The position numbers were made by a program, and so were the translations under genes. Source: Nematostella vectensis (lineage: Eukaryota; Cnidaria; Anthozoa; Actiniaria; Edwardsiidae). From it: a stretch of 64,000 bases of DNA. Of the stretch, positions 1 to 9,360 are shown piece by piece; the first letter of the stretch is position 1, and every line of letters starts with the position of its first letter. The stretch is taken from the NCBI RefSeq assembly GCF_932526225.1, contig NC_064037.1:1-64000 (forward strand), written 5' to 3'. The notes below the pieces were generated by a model that saw nothing but the letters and a program-made list of their open reading frames with translations, ran no database searches and was not told where the DNA came from.

Positions 1-50
1 TAATAACCCTAACCCTAACCCTAACCCTAACCCTAACCCTAACCCAAACC

Positions 51-82
<32 letters not shown>

Positions 83-405
83 AAACCCTAACCCTAACCC
101 TAACCCTAACCCTAACCCTAACCCTAACCCTAACCCTAACCCTAACCCTAACCCTAACCCTAACCCTAACCCAAACCCGACACCTAACCCAAACCCTAAA
201 CCCAACCCCAAACCCTAACAACCCTAACCCTAACCCTAACCCTAACCCTAACCCCTAACCCTAACCCTAACCCTAACCCTAACCCTAACCCTAACCCTAA
301 CCCTAACCCTAACCCTAACCCTAACCCTAACCCTAACCCTAACCCTAACCCTAACCCTAACCCTAACCCTAACCCTAACCCTAACCCTAACCCTACACCC
401 TAACC
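1..405. repeat. Irregular distal telomere segment
   Basis: All the irregular hexamers of the telomere lie here, at about 45-75, 170-225, 250 and 392. They include CCCAAA, a CCCGACACC interruption, CAACCCC and CCCTACACC. The inner 1.4 kb is uniform. Variant repeats normally sit on the inner side, so these may be read or consensus errors at the contig end rather than biology. Confidence 0.7.
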
Positions 406-1814
406 CTAACCCTAACCCTAACCCTAACCCTAACCCTAACCCTAACCCTAACCCTAACCCTAACCCTAACCCTAACCCTAACCCTAACCCTAACCCTAAC
501 CCTAACCCTAACCCTAACCCTAACCCTAACCCTAACCCTAACCCTAACCCTAACCCTAACCCTAACCCTAACCCTAACCCTAACCCTAACCCTAACCCTA
601 ACCCTAACCCTAACCCTAACCCTAACCCTAACCCTAACCCTAACCCTAACCCTAACCCTAACCCTAACCCTAACCCTAACCCTAACCCTAACCCTAACCC
701 TAACCCTAACCCTAACCCTAACCCTAACCCTAACCCTAACCCTAACCCTAACCCTAACCCTAACCCTAACCCTAACCCTAACCCTAACCCTAACCCTAAC
801 CCTAACCCTAACCCTAACCCTAACCCTAACCCTAACCCTAACCCTAACCCTAACCCTAACCCTAACCCTAACCCTAACCCTAACCCTAACCCTAACCCTA
901 ACCCTAACCCTAACCCTAACCCTAACCCTAACCCTAACCCTAACCCTAACCCTAACCCTAACCCTAACCCTAACCCTAACCCTAACCCTAACCCTAACCC
1001 TAACCCTAACCCTAACCCTAACCCTAACCCTAACCCTAACCCTAACCCTAACCCTAACCCTAACCCTAACCCTAACCCTAACCCTAACCCTAACCCTAAC
1101 CCTAACCCTAACCCTAACCCTAACCCTAACCCTAACCCTAACCCTAACCCTAACCCTAACCCTAACCCTAACCCTAACCCTAACCCTAACCCTAACCCTA
1201 ACCCTAACCCTAACCCTAACCCTAACCCTAACCCTAACCCTAACCCTAACCCTAACCCTAACCCTAACCCTAACCCTAACCCTAACCCTAACCCTAACCC
1301 TAACCCTAACCCTAACCCTAACCCTAACCCTAACCCTAACCCTAACCCTAACCCTAACCCTAACCCTAACCCTAACCCTAACCCTAACCCTAACCCTAAC
1401 CCTAACCCTAACCCTAACCCTAACCCTAACCCTAACCCTAACCCTAACCCTAACCCTAACCCTAACCCTAACCCTAACCCTAACCCTAACCCTAACCCTA
1501 ACCCTAACCCTAACCCTAACCCTAACCCTAACCCTAACCCTAACCCTAACCCTAACCCTAACCCTAACCCTAACCCTAACCCTAACCCTAACCCTAACCC
1601 TAACCCTAACCCTAACCCTAACCCTAACCCTAACCCTAACCCTAACCCTAACCCTAACCCTAACCCTAACCCTAACCCTAACCCTAACCCTAACCCTAAC
1701 CCTAACCCTAACCCTAACCCTAACCCTAACCCTAACCCTAACCCTAACCCTAACCCTAACCCTAACCCTAACCCTAACCCTAACCCTAACCCTAACCCTA
1801 ACCCTAACCCTAAC
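1..1814. repeat. Telomere, CCCTAA (TTAGGG) repeats
   Basis: About 300 head-to-tail CCCTAA hexamers. The C-rich strand reads 5'->3' into the chromosome, so the physical end lies at or beyond position 1. From about position 400 to 1814 the repeat is perfect. The first ~400 bases contain irregular units (CCCAAA, CCCGACA, CCCCTAA, CCCTACA, CCCTAACAA). The array stops abruptly at CTAGAGTTG with no degenerate transition. TTAGGG is the telomere repeat of most animals and several other eukaryote groups. Confidence 0.98.
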
Positions 1815-2385
1815 TAGAGTTGTGGGCCGGAAGGTAGGGGATTTTTGGGGGACTGTTAGAGGATGATCCCAAAGGTCTTTTGAGATGAAAATATAACCTT
1901 AAGTAGAGTTCTGCGTGTAGGTTATTGTCGAATTGTCAGAAATTAAAAATTCCAACTTTAAGTGTCCGAAAAGTCGAAAATAAAAAATGTCCCTTTTTCA
2001 CTATTTTGCCTATAACTCCGGAAATACTCGGCCGATTTCAATGAAACTCTCTAACCCTGTAGACCTTTACTATAGCTACCCTAACCTAAAATTTCATTTC
2101 AATCGGATAAGGCAACTAGGTTATATGGGTTACCGTATCAGGTCCAGTGTATCCCTTGTATTGAAACACTACCTTGATCTTTTTTTCGAAAATCGAAAAA
2201 ACCGAAATCACTAATACTTGACCAAATGAGTCGGGGTTGGTATCATTAGAACCGTTATGGTCCCTGGAGTGTAACTCTGGTTTTGGTTTTTTGATAAGTG
2301 CGCATGCGCATAAATTATCTCCAAAAAACTAAAAAAAAAAATGTCCCGGAAGGTCATAAACAACTTTTCGGGTCTATAAACTGGA
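1815..2385. other. Telomere-adjacent noncoding DNA
   Basis: AT-rich noncoding sequence with no supported gene. It begins with CTAGAGTTGTGGGCC and carries a partial copy of the recurring CCGGAAGGTAGGG motif at 1827-1839, 13 bases into the unique sequence. Another partial copy is at 2342-2354. Short open frames at 1987-2214 (+) and 2211-2399 (-) have low-complexity, biased products and no recognisable domain. Confidence 0.6.
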
Positions 2386-2509
2386 GCTAAAATTCTCAAA
2401 CTCGGTATGCTCTATGTACTTAAGAAGGGCTATCTAACCGTGCAATCAGATTTTAATTCGATTAAGAATTGACAAAAGTAGCCAATCTTTTTCCCTACCT
2501 TCCGGGACA
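2342..2509. mobile_element. MITE-like pair of inverted CCGGAAGGT motifs, copy 1
   Basis: The motif TGTCCCGGAAGGT at 2342-2354 faces its reverse complement inside CCCTACCTTCCGGGACA at 2493-2509, giving a ~168-bp segment with inverted ends. The same arrangement with full 17-base ends recurs at 2678-2849. Inverted ends at a similar spacing twice in 500 bp suggest a small non-autonomous element. No target-site duplication is clear, and the inside-out pairing (2493-2694) is also possible. Confidence 0.35.
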
Positions 2510-2623
2510 TTTCGAGTATGGCCTGGGGACTAGGCATTAAGTCCGATTGCTCTCAAACTTGGTCAGCATAAACAAGGTATCGGCAAATGCTTAAGGTTAG
2601 AAAATCAAGAGCATAGCTCAAAG
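2386..2623 (+). repeat. Left arm of long inverted repeat
   Basis: This segment is the reverse complement of 5180-5414, with scattered single-base changes and few gaps. By eye identity is about nine bases in ten. Both arms contain the CCCTACCTTCCGGGACA motif. A third, partial copy in the right-arm orientation lies at 10447-10647. The spacer between the arms is about 2.56 kb, so the structure could be a foldback-type element or two copies of one repeat inserted in opposite orientation. Confidence 0.85.
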
Positions 2624-2677
2624 GCAAATATGTTAAAAGTAGCAAAAAAAAAAGTCAAAATTTTGACCCTCAAAAAA

Positions 2678-2849
2678 TGTCCCGGAAGGTAGGGAAATTA
2701 ATTTTGAGGGTCATAAAAGAGGATTCTTGGGTTGAATCATAGGCAACTATAGGGTACTTTTCAACGAGCTTTCCAATGGTGCAATCGGTTTTCAGATCGG
2801 ATGAATAATTTATGAGATACGGCACCCAAATCCCCTACCTTCCGGGACA
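2678..2849. mobile_element. MITE-like element with 17-bp inverted ends, copy 2
   Basis: TGTCCCGGAAGGTAGGG at 2678-2694 is matched perfectly by its reverse complement at 2833-2849, a 172-bp span. The left motif is itself enclosed by a 12-bp perfect inverted repeat (TGACCCTCAAAA at 2664-2675 with TTTTGAGGGTCA at 2702-2713). No coding capacity is present. This fits a short non-autonomous element, but the family is not recognised and no flanking duplication is evident. Confidence 0.4.
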
Positions 2850-3336
2850 TTTTTTTTCGCCGGTTTGACCACTTCCGCTTACATCCGGGAAACGTCGCTT
2901 GGCATGCGTGTAGACCGTGCAGCCGGAAGTCTTAAAAAAATAAGCCGCGGTCAATAACTTAAAAAACCAAAAAGTTAGGGATTTCGAAAAAAAAATTTTT
3001 TTCGGTAAAATAACTTTTTTGTTTTGAAAGCAAATGCTAGCCGGTCCAAGTATGTTTTGCGCCTAGTAAATGTCTTCCTAACTTAAAAACTTTAACCGGT
3101 TTGAGCAAATATTCGAGGAGTTACGAATTTTTTTAACTTCGTGACCCAAAATTGGTACCCAACTTTGAAAAATCATATCTTTGTTATTATTCATTGGATG
3201 TACTTACTCTTTGCGTCAATGTATAGAAGAGGGATAGATGTATACGTTCGAGAAGAGAAATCTGGATTATCTTTTTTTTTGAAAAAGTTATGATGTTTTG
3301 AAAATTTGAAAATTCGTCATTTTTGCAAGGTTGTAG

Positions 3337-3350
3337 GTTGCCATGGAAAC
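3337..3350. promoter_or_regulatory. X-box-like palindrome
   Basis: GTTGCCATGGAAAC differs by one base from the RFX-family X-box consensus GTNRCC-N(0-3)-RGYAAC. A consensus match lies 155 bp downstream. No nearby gene is supported, so a regulatory role is only a possibility. Confidence 0.3.
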
Positions 3351-3491
3351 GTGATAAACAAACCAATTTTTGGGAACTGATAGTCCTCACCGGGTTCTTG
3401 AACAGGATGTAGTTGGTTTTTCGATATTCACAAATTTAAGACCGTGGGAATCGTTTGAAAAAAAAATTTAAATTGTAATTTCGTCTCAACT

Positions 3492-3505
3492 GTAACCATG
3501 GCAAC
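3492..3505. promoter_or_regulatory. X-box (RFX-type) consensus match
   Basis: GTAACCATGGCAAC fits the full GTNRCC-N2-RGYAAC consensus bound by RFX transcription factors, including both half sites. There is no adjacent gene. Such palindromes also occur in transposon ends, so the match is real but its function is unknown. Confidence 0.4.
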
Positions 3506-3895
3506 CAAAAGAAAGGTATTGTTTGGTAGCTAGTGATGGTACCTGTTAGCACTCCAAAGGACTTGCCTGTAACTTGAGTATTCGCGGAGTTATAGCCGTT
3601 TCAATTTCGGCCAATCAGAGCTAAGCATACCATAATAATCACCTGAGTGACCCCTATACGATCCTCGAATATGAACAAGTTATCTCAAAAGCCCTGGAAG
3701 TTATAGGAGTTTGAAAACTCGGTTTTTTCACTCTTCTACTAAGACCGGAAATTTGACCTTGGAGACAGGTCAAAGGTCATTTCCTGTTGTTTAGACCATG
3801 CCAAGTCCGAAAATGTGTAAGTTTCCCACAATGGAGGAAATTTTTTTTTTTCAAAGGGTCAAACCTTGTGGAAGGTCAAAAATTCAAATTAGTCA

Positions 3896-3940
3896 ATTAC
3901 GTAATATTGCGTCAATTACGTAATACTGGTATTACGTAAT
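3896..3940. promoter_or_regulatory. Cluster of three ATTACGTAAT palindromes
   Basis: Perfect ten-base palindromes ATTACGTAAT occur at 3896-3905, 3915-3924 and 3931-3940, at spacings of 19 and 16 bases. TTACGTAA is the classical site for PAR/E4BP4-type bZIP factors. The first two are each preceded by GTCA, which suggests a short local tandem duplication. There is no neighbouring gene. Confidence 0.4.
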
Positions 3941-4335
3941 TCTATCAGAAACAAGTTTCAACTTCATTGCTTAAAAAATAGGGAAACGGCAGCCAGTCAA
4001 ACATCAAAATTTGTTTCTTGAGTAACTGTTTTGTTTTCAAAGCAAATCTCATGTAATTACTGTATGTGATGCACCTTGAAGAGGTCTTTTGAAGTCTAAA
4101 GTTTGAAAGAGTTTGAGCAAAAACTGGATGATGAGGAATTTTTTTATTTTCGACCGAAAAAGTACATACTCTACTTTGAAAAATCATATCTCTGTCAAAA
4201 CTAATCCGATTTTCACGATGTTTGAATCTGTGTAAAGAACAAGACTTGTTCTTTATTGGATTGACCTAACCCTAGCAATACACTTTTTGCTGAGAAGTTA
4301 TAGAGTTTCAAACTTGGCCAATTTTTTGGAAAAAT

Positions 4336-4461
4336 CTCAAACTCATCCAATCTTAACGTGTTTGGGTTCATTCGAAAGCTCTTTAAAAACCATATAGCGC
4401 TCTGCAGTTTGTTTTCCTCCAAATTTAATATTTGCCAAGATATTTTAGGGAGAATATGCAT
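4336..4461. repeat. Diverged repeat, copy A
   Basis: This segment runs from CTCAAACTCATCCAATC through the GCTCTGCAGTTTGTTTTCC core to the GAGAATATGCA end. It matches 5018-5141 and 10285-10414 with moderate divergence. The copy here is the most diverged of the three. The antisense open frame spanning it has no recognisable product. Confidence 0.7.
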
Positions 4462-4472
4462 TTTTGACTATA

Positions 4473-4862
4473 TTTAACACCCAAAATGTTGTACTTGCAA
4501 AATCGTTTCTGGAGATTTCTTACCCTTATGATATAGTCCTACAAATGGACATCAACCTCATACATCAAAGTATTGGTTGTTCCTTTTTTCTGGCTCGTGG
4601 GAATTTTTTGAAAATCGAAAAAAATCGTCGGCACAGAAATTTTTTTGGCAAGTTTGCAATTTGGACCATGTTTAACCCCCAAAAAGTCGTACTTGCCAAA
4701 CTTTTCCTGGAGATTTCTTTCCCTTATAACATAAAGCTGCGGTTGGACACTAACCTCATTCATCAAAGTGTTGTTTGCTGCCCTTTCCTGGCTCGTGGGA
4801 GTTTTTTGAAAATCGAAAAAAAATCGTCGGCACAGAAAAAATTTGGGGAAGTTTGCAAAAAA
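4473..4862. repeat. Tandem duplication of ~198 bp
   Basis: Copy 1 is 4473-4670 and copy 2 is 4671-4862. Each begins TTTAACxCCCAAAA and contains a GGCTCGTGGGA(A/G)TTTTTTG block followed by a TCGTCGGCACAG stretch. An open frame of 149 codons runs through both copies on the plus strand, so its protein would also be duplicated. It has no domain, and it is best read as a by-product of the repeat. A third copy lies near 9923-10135. Confidence 0.75.
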
Positions 4863-5380
4863 AGTCTAAACTTTAATCTTCGTCCTGAATCTTTCTTAGT
4901 TAGTGTCTACTAGCATAGTTGGACCTTCCCCGTGACTTTGGGCAGGCTACGACTAACTTCAGAAATGCCCATATTCTACCTTGGACCACTTTTGGACCTT
5001 GTTTGACCACTGAAAAACTCAAACTCATCCGATCTTAACGTGCATAGGCTCATTCGAAAGCTCTTGAAAAACCATATAGGCGCTCTGCAGTTTGTTTTCC
5101 TCCAAAGTCAATATTTGCCAAGATGTTCTAGAGAGAAGGTGCAATTTGGCCTTTTTTCCTGCCTTTTTTAACAGCTTTACTTTGAAGCTATGCTTTTGAT
5201 TTTCTAACCTTAACTAAGTGCCGATACCTTCTTTATGCTGACCAAGAGAGCAATCGGACTTAATGCCTAGTCCCCAGGCCCTACTCGGAATGTCCCGGAA
5301 GGTAGGGAAAAAGATTAGCGGCTTTTGTCAATTCTTAATCGAATCAAAATCTGATTGCACGGTTAGATAGCCCTTCTTGA
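4613..5380 (+). repeat. Subtelomeric direct repeat, distal copy
   Basis: This ~768-bp block recurs in the same orientation at 9880-10647, an offset of about 5,267 bp. The second half, from AGTCTAAACTT onward, is almost identical. The first 250 bp are more diverged. The copy contains 5018-5141 and most of the right inverted-repeat arm. The matching proximal copy ends exactly at the start of the 2-kb array. Confidence 0.9.
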
Positions 5381-5414
5381 GTACATAGAGCATACCGAGT
5401 TTGAGAATTTTAGC
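5180..5414 (-). repeat. Right arm of long inverted repeat
   Basis: Reverse complement of 2386-2623. It carries the TGTCCCGGAAGGTAGGG motif at 5291-5307. The arm ends at TTTTAGC, after which low-copy sequence begins. The arm is also duplicated, without its last ~34 bases, beside the 2-kb array. Confidence 0.85.
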
Positions 5415-5444
5415 ACAAGTAGTTCAGGGTACTATGGTATTTCA

Positions 5445-5630
5445 TTGCAGAGGGATATTTCTAAAAAGGTTTGGCAATGGAGACTGGGTGTTAATTTTGG
5501 TATAAATGACTTTTTTCAAAAAATATCTTATGAAGTATGTGCCAGGCAAATGGTCGAGATTGTCATTGATGCACTAGGAGGCAATTCAAATGTAGCAAGG
5601 GTCTATAGACGTTCCGGGGAAAATGAGTGA
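5445..5630 (+). pseudogene. Possible death-domain-like coding fragment
   Basis: This open frame of 61 codons directly follows TTTCATTGCAG, a plausible splice acceptor, and its codon use looks less biased than neighbouring frames. Seen: residues near 5-24 read ISKKVWQWRLGVNFGIND, followed by ISYE and a C-terminal GGNSNVARVYRR. The spacing of the Trp-Arg pair, the LG-I turn and a later GGNSN stretch recalls helices 1 to 5 of metazoan death domains. The fragment is shorter than the usual ~80-90 residues and the final helix is missing. It could be one exon, a relic, or chance. No partner exon was found upstream. Confidence 0.28.
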
Positions 5631-5871
5631 TATGGGTCCCAAACAAGGTCTAGACGTATGAACAAAACAACTAGAGGTTAAAGTTCTTTTTATTGCTCTT
5701 GTGTTGATAATGGCCTCTTGGTCCCCCCGCATAGAAATATACGGTATTATCGATGAATAGATCGGGGTATCACCCTTGCCAAGGGCTCATTGTTGCCAAG
5801 TTTTTATCATCAAATGCTGGATATTTAAGAAGAGATTGTACAAGAGTGACACTGGCTGAACTGAGACTGTG

Positions 5872-6001
5872 GCCGGGCTGAGACTTCGGCTGAGCTGACA
5901 GTTGGAGAAACCATTGAATCATCAGATGCAGTACAGCCTTCATCTGAAGCTTTTTCTTCATACATTATCCCATCCTCACCAACAGATCTTCAAGCGCAGT
6001 G
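5872..6001 (+). pseudogene. Possible terminal-exon relic, Ser-rich tail
   Basis: A plus-strand frame without a start reads into a Glu/Ser-rich tail (ETIESSDAVQPSSEAF, then IIPSSPTDLQAQ) and ends at a TGA at 5999-6001. An in-frame stop lies immediately upstream, at about 5869, so this is at most the end of an exon or a decayed copy. The section 5845-5895 contains imperfect repeats of a GCTGAG(A/C) word. It is near the possible death-domain fragment, but no link can be shown. Function is unknown. Confidence 0.2.
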
Positions 6002-6104
6002 AATTTTCCATCACCAAATGCTGTCCAGGTTATGAGGATCTAGTAAAATGACATCAAAGTATTCTATGAGGATTCTTAGCATTGTGATGTAATCAGATTT
6101 GCAT

Positions 6105-6590
6105 TTGATACCCTGTACCCCTATGGCCACGCCCCTGGTACCCAACACCCCTATGAGCGAGCCCTTGTCACACTGTACCCCTATGACCACGCCCTTGATA
6201 CCCCACACCCCTGTGTACCAACCTCTAACAAACCTACACCCCTATTACCCAGCTCTTGGTACCCTACACCTCTATAACACAGCCCTTGGTAGCCTGTATC
6301 CCTATGGCCACGCCCGCGGTACCCAAACACCCCTATGGCCACGCCCGCGGTACCCAACACCCCTATGAGCGAGCCCTTGTCACACTGTACCCCTATGACC
6401 ACGCCCTTGATACCCCACACCCCTGTGTACCAACCTCTAACAAACCTACACCCCTATTACCCAGCTCTTGGTACCCTACACCTCTATAACACAGCCCTTG
6501 GTAGCCTGTATCCCTATGGCCACGCCCGCGGTACCCAAACACCCCTATGGCCACGCCCTTGTTACACTGCACCTGTGTACCCACTCCTAA
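6105..6590. repeat. GC-rich minisatellite with 212-bp higher-order period
   Basis: Short imperfect units of roughly 22-25 bases built on TACCCCTATGGCCACGCCC and variants (CACCCCTATGAGCGAGCCC, CACCCCTGTGTACCAACC, CACCCCTATTACCCAGC). The series is repeated as a block: the CCCAACACCCCTATGAGCG section at 6141 recurs at 6353, a 212-bp step. All open frames here, on both strands, are repeat artefacts, because the unit lacks stops in several frames. The array ends near TAACTAATCTAATTT. Confidence 0.9.
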
Positions 6591-6595
6591 CTAAT

Positions 6596-7036
6596 CTAAT
6601 TTATCTCGTCAGGGTTACCATGGAAACCATCAACTGACATGTCAACATTGTTGTCATCAATTGGGCTGTTACCTCAGGCAGTTTGGTTTAGATTAGAGTT
6701 AATGCGACTAAGTTACAGCGATTCTTGGAAGGTTAAAGAAACAGTAATATTTGACTGTCAATTTGTCCCTCCCCCCTAAGTATGAAGCCAGTGTCAATTT
6801 CACGAAAGCACGTGGCTGATAAATTTTAACAAATAATCGCTAATAACAACAAGAAAGATACATATTTGTTCAAAATGTTTTCTACCTAAACTTAGACAGG
6901 TAGTTTAGCCACATACCTTGATAGTTTTTGTTTTTAAAGAGGGCAATTGGTTAGGACAACAGAATAGCATTACTGAGACTCCACTTCACTAATTACAAAA
7001 AGTCATGTAATTTTAACGAAACGTTATAAATGGGGT
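6596..7036. other. Low-copy noncoding interval
   Basis: No second copy and no supported gene. It contains an X-box-like palindrome at 6614-6627 and a CCCTCCCCCC tract near 6769. The downstream end merges into the first unit of the 271-bp satellite. Confidence 0.55.
6614..6627. promoter_or_regulatory. X-box-like palindrome
   Basis: GTTACCATGGAAAC matches the left half of the RFX X-box consensus exactly and the right half with one change. It shares its CCATGGAAAC half with the copy at 3337-3350. No gene lies nearby. Confidence 0.3.
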
Positions 7037-8993
7037 TTGTAGTTAGTACTTGCTTATTGGAAGTACTGAAAATCAATAAGTTCAATGCATGTCAACAAAT
7101 ATGGTTTAACCGGTGTTCACGGTAGTACTGTTTCTCTAATGTTACTGTTTATGTTTTCATTTGACGCAATTATGAAAGTCATATTATCTTGGTCTGCTTC
7201 TATTGTGATCAGCTAAAGAACCAAATATATATAGTTTAGCATAAGTCAGAAACTGGTTAAACAGATTTTCAAGCCTAATATTCTGTACAACATATGTTTA
7301 CGATAGACATTGGTTAGTACTTGCTTATTGGAATTATTGAAAATCAATAAAAAACAAGGCATGTAAACAAATTTTGTTTAACCGGTGTTGACGGTAGTAC
7401 TGTTTCTCTAATGTAACTGTTTATGTTTTCATTTGACGCAATTTTGAAAGTCAAATATTCTTGGACTGCTTCTATTGTGTTCAGCTAGAGAACCAAATAC
7501 ATATAGTTTAGCATAAGTCAGAAACTAGTTAAACAGATTTTCAAGGCTAATATTCTGTACAACATATGTTTACGGTAGACATTGGTTAGTGCTTGCTCAT
7601 TGAAATAACAGAAAATAAATAAAAACAATGTATGTAAACAAATATGGTATAACCGGTGTTGACGGTAGTACTGTTTCTCTAATTTAACTGTTTATGTTTT
7701 CATTTGACGCAATTGTGAAAGTCATATATTCTTGGACTGCTTCTATTGTGTTCAGCTAGAGAACCAAATACATATAGTTTAGCATAAGTCAGAAACTAGT
7801 TAAACAGATTTTCAAGCCTAATATTCTGTACAACATATGTTTACGATAGACATTGGTTTGTGCTTGCTCATTGAAATTACTGAAAATAAATGAAAACAAT
7901 GTATGTAAACAAATATGGTATAACCGGTGTTGACGGTAGTACTGTTTCTCTAATGTAACTGTTTATGTTTTCATTTGACGCAATTGTGAAAGTCATATAT
8001 TCTTGGACTGCTTCTATTGTGTTCAGCTAGAGAACCAAATACATATAGTTTAGCATAAGTCAGAAACTAGTTAAACAGATTTTCAAGCCTAATATTCTGT
8101 ACAACATATGTTTACGATAGACATTGGTTAGTGCTTGCTCATTGAAATAACAGAAAATAAATAAAAACAATGTATGTAAACAAATATGGTATAACCGGTG
8201 TTGACGGTAGTACTGTTTCTCTAATGTAACTGTTTATGTTTTCATTTGACGCAATTGTGAAAGTCATATATTCTTGGACTGCTTCTATTGTGTTCAGCTA
8301 GAGAACCAAATACATATAGTTTAGCATAAGTCAGAAACTAGTTAAACAGATTTTCAAGCCTAATATTCTGTACAACATATGTTTACGATAGACATTGGTT
8401 AGTGCTTGCTCATTGAAATAACAGAAAATAAATGAAACCTTGTATGTAAACAAATTTGGTATAACCGGTGTTCACGGTAGTACTGTTTCTCTAATGTAAC
8501 TGTTTATGTTTTCATTTGACGCAATTGTGAAAGTCATATATTCTTGGACTGCTTCTATTGTGTTCAGCTAGAGAACCAAATACATATAGTTTAGCATAAG
8601 TCAGAAACTAGTTAAACAGATTTTCAAGGCTAATATTCTGTACAACAAATGTTTACGGTAGACATTGGTTAGTGCTTGCTCATTGAAATAACAGAAAATA
8701 AATAAAAACAATGTATGTAAACAAATATGGTATAACCGGTGTTGACGGTAGTACTGTTTCTCTAATGTAACTGTTTATGTTTTCATTTGACGCAATTGTG
8801 AAAGTCATATATTCTTGGACTGCTTCTATTGTGTTCAGCTAGAGAACCAAATACATATAGTTTAGCATAAGTCAGAAACTAGTTAAACAGATTTTCAAGC
8901 CTAATATTCTGTACAACATATGTTTACGATAGACATTGGTTAGTACTTGCTTATTGGAATTACTGAAAATCAATAAAAAACAATGCATGTCAA
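7037..8993. repeat. 271-bp satellite, about 7 copies
   Basis: The anchor CGGTGTT(G/C)ACGGTAG occurs at 7111, 7383, 7655, 7925, 8196, 8466 and 8737, with steps of 270-272 bp. Units contain TTGGTTAGTxCTTGCT, CATTTGACGCAAT and GTTTACG(A/G)TAGACATTGG. The two outermost units share variants (TTATTGGAA, GAAAATCAATAA, CATGTCAA) not seen in the middle units, which are nearly identical to each other. No coding potential. Confidence 0.95.
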
Positions 8994-9360
8994 TAACAAC
9001 ATTTGCTAAATTGCAGTTTCTTCTATCTTTGTTTATACCAAAACAGCTACAATGATTTGAAATAGGGAAAGCTTACAACAAAATTTGTTCTGTTATAACT
9101 ATTAAACAAGCGACATTCGCACGGCTTACAAGATTAGTGAACTGTATAAAGTTTTTGTTTTGACTCGAATTTATAATTCCGTAATTATTATAATAACAAC
9201 ATTTCGCTAAATTGCAGTTTCTTCTATCTTTGTTTATACCAAAACAGCTACAATGATTTGAAATAGGGAAAGCTTACAACAAAATTTGTTCTGTTATAAC
9301 TATTAAACAAGCGACATTCGCACGGCTTACAAGATTAGTGAACTGTATAAACCAATCGCT
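8993..9360. repeat. ~199-bp tandem duplication
   Basis: Copy 1 starts at 8993 and copy 2 at about 9192, both from ATAACAACATTT(C)GCTAAATTGCAG through GTGAACTGTATAAA. The shared core of ~160 bp differs only by one inserted C. The linker of copy 1 (GTTTTTGTTTTGACTCG to about 9191) is absent from copy 2. A decayed third version, with AGGGAAAACCCTACAAC and TATTAAACAAGCGA, follows at about 9375-9450. Confidence 0.9.

Larger units (their letters stand above)
2850..4335. other. Diverged subtelomeric noncoding block
   Basis: No gene is supported. The block contains a decayed direct duplication: 3011-3190 and 4023-4203 share the order TAACTxTTTTGTTTT, CAAAGCAAAT-like, TTTGAGCAAA, GAATTTTTTT and TTTGAAAAATCATATCT, about 1,012 bp apart. 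It also holds two X-box-like palindromes and a cluster of TTACGTAA sites, listed separately. The open frame at 3945-4187 (-) falls inside the duplicated noncoding sequence. Confidence 0.6.
5415..6100. other. Low-copy interval between repeats
   Basis: This stretch has no second copy in the window and has more balanced composition than the flanks. It holds the two weak coding relics at 5445-5630 and 5872-6001. The minus-strand frame at 5770-5961 is antisense to the latter and has no recognisable product. Confidence 0.6.

Noticed and set aside
1987-2399. Short open frames next to the telomere on both strands.
   Set aside because: Overlapping, biased composition, no domain, no splice or start context; expected by chance in AT-rich DNA.
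4464-4913. A 149-codon plus-strand open frame, the longest in the window.
   Set aside because: It spans the 198-bp tandem duplication, whose length is a multiple of three, so one open stretch was doubled. There is no recognisable domain, and the related copy near 9923-10135 is not kept open.
7037-8993. CRISPR array.
   Set aside because: Units are 271 bp and similar along their whole length, with no short repeat/unique spacer pattern, and the window is eukaryotic.
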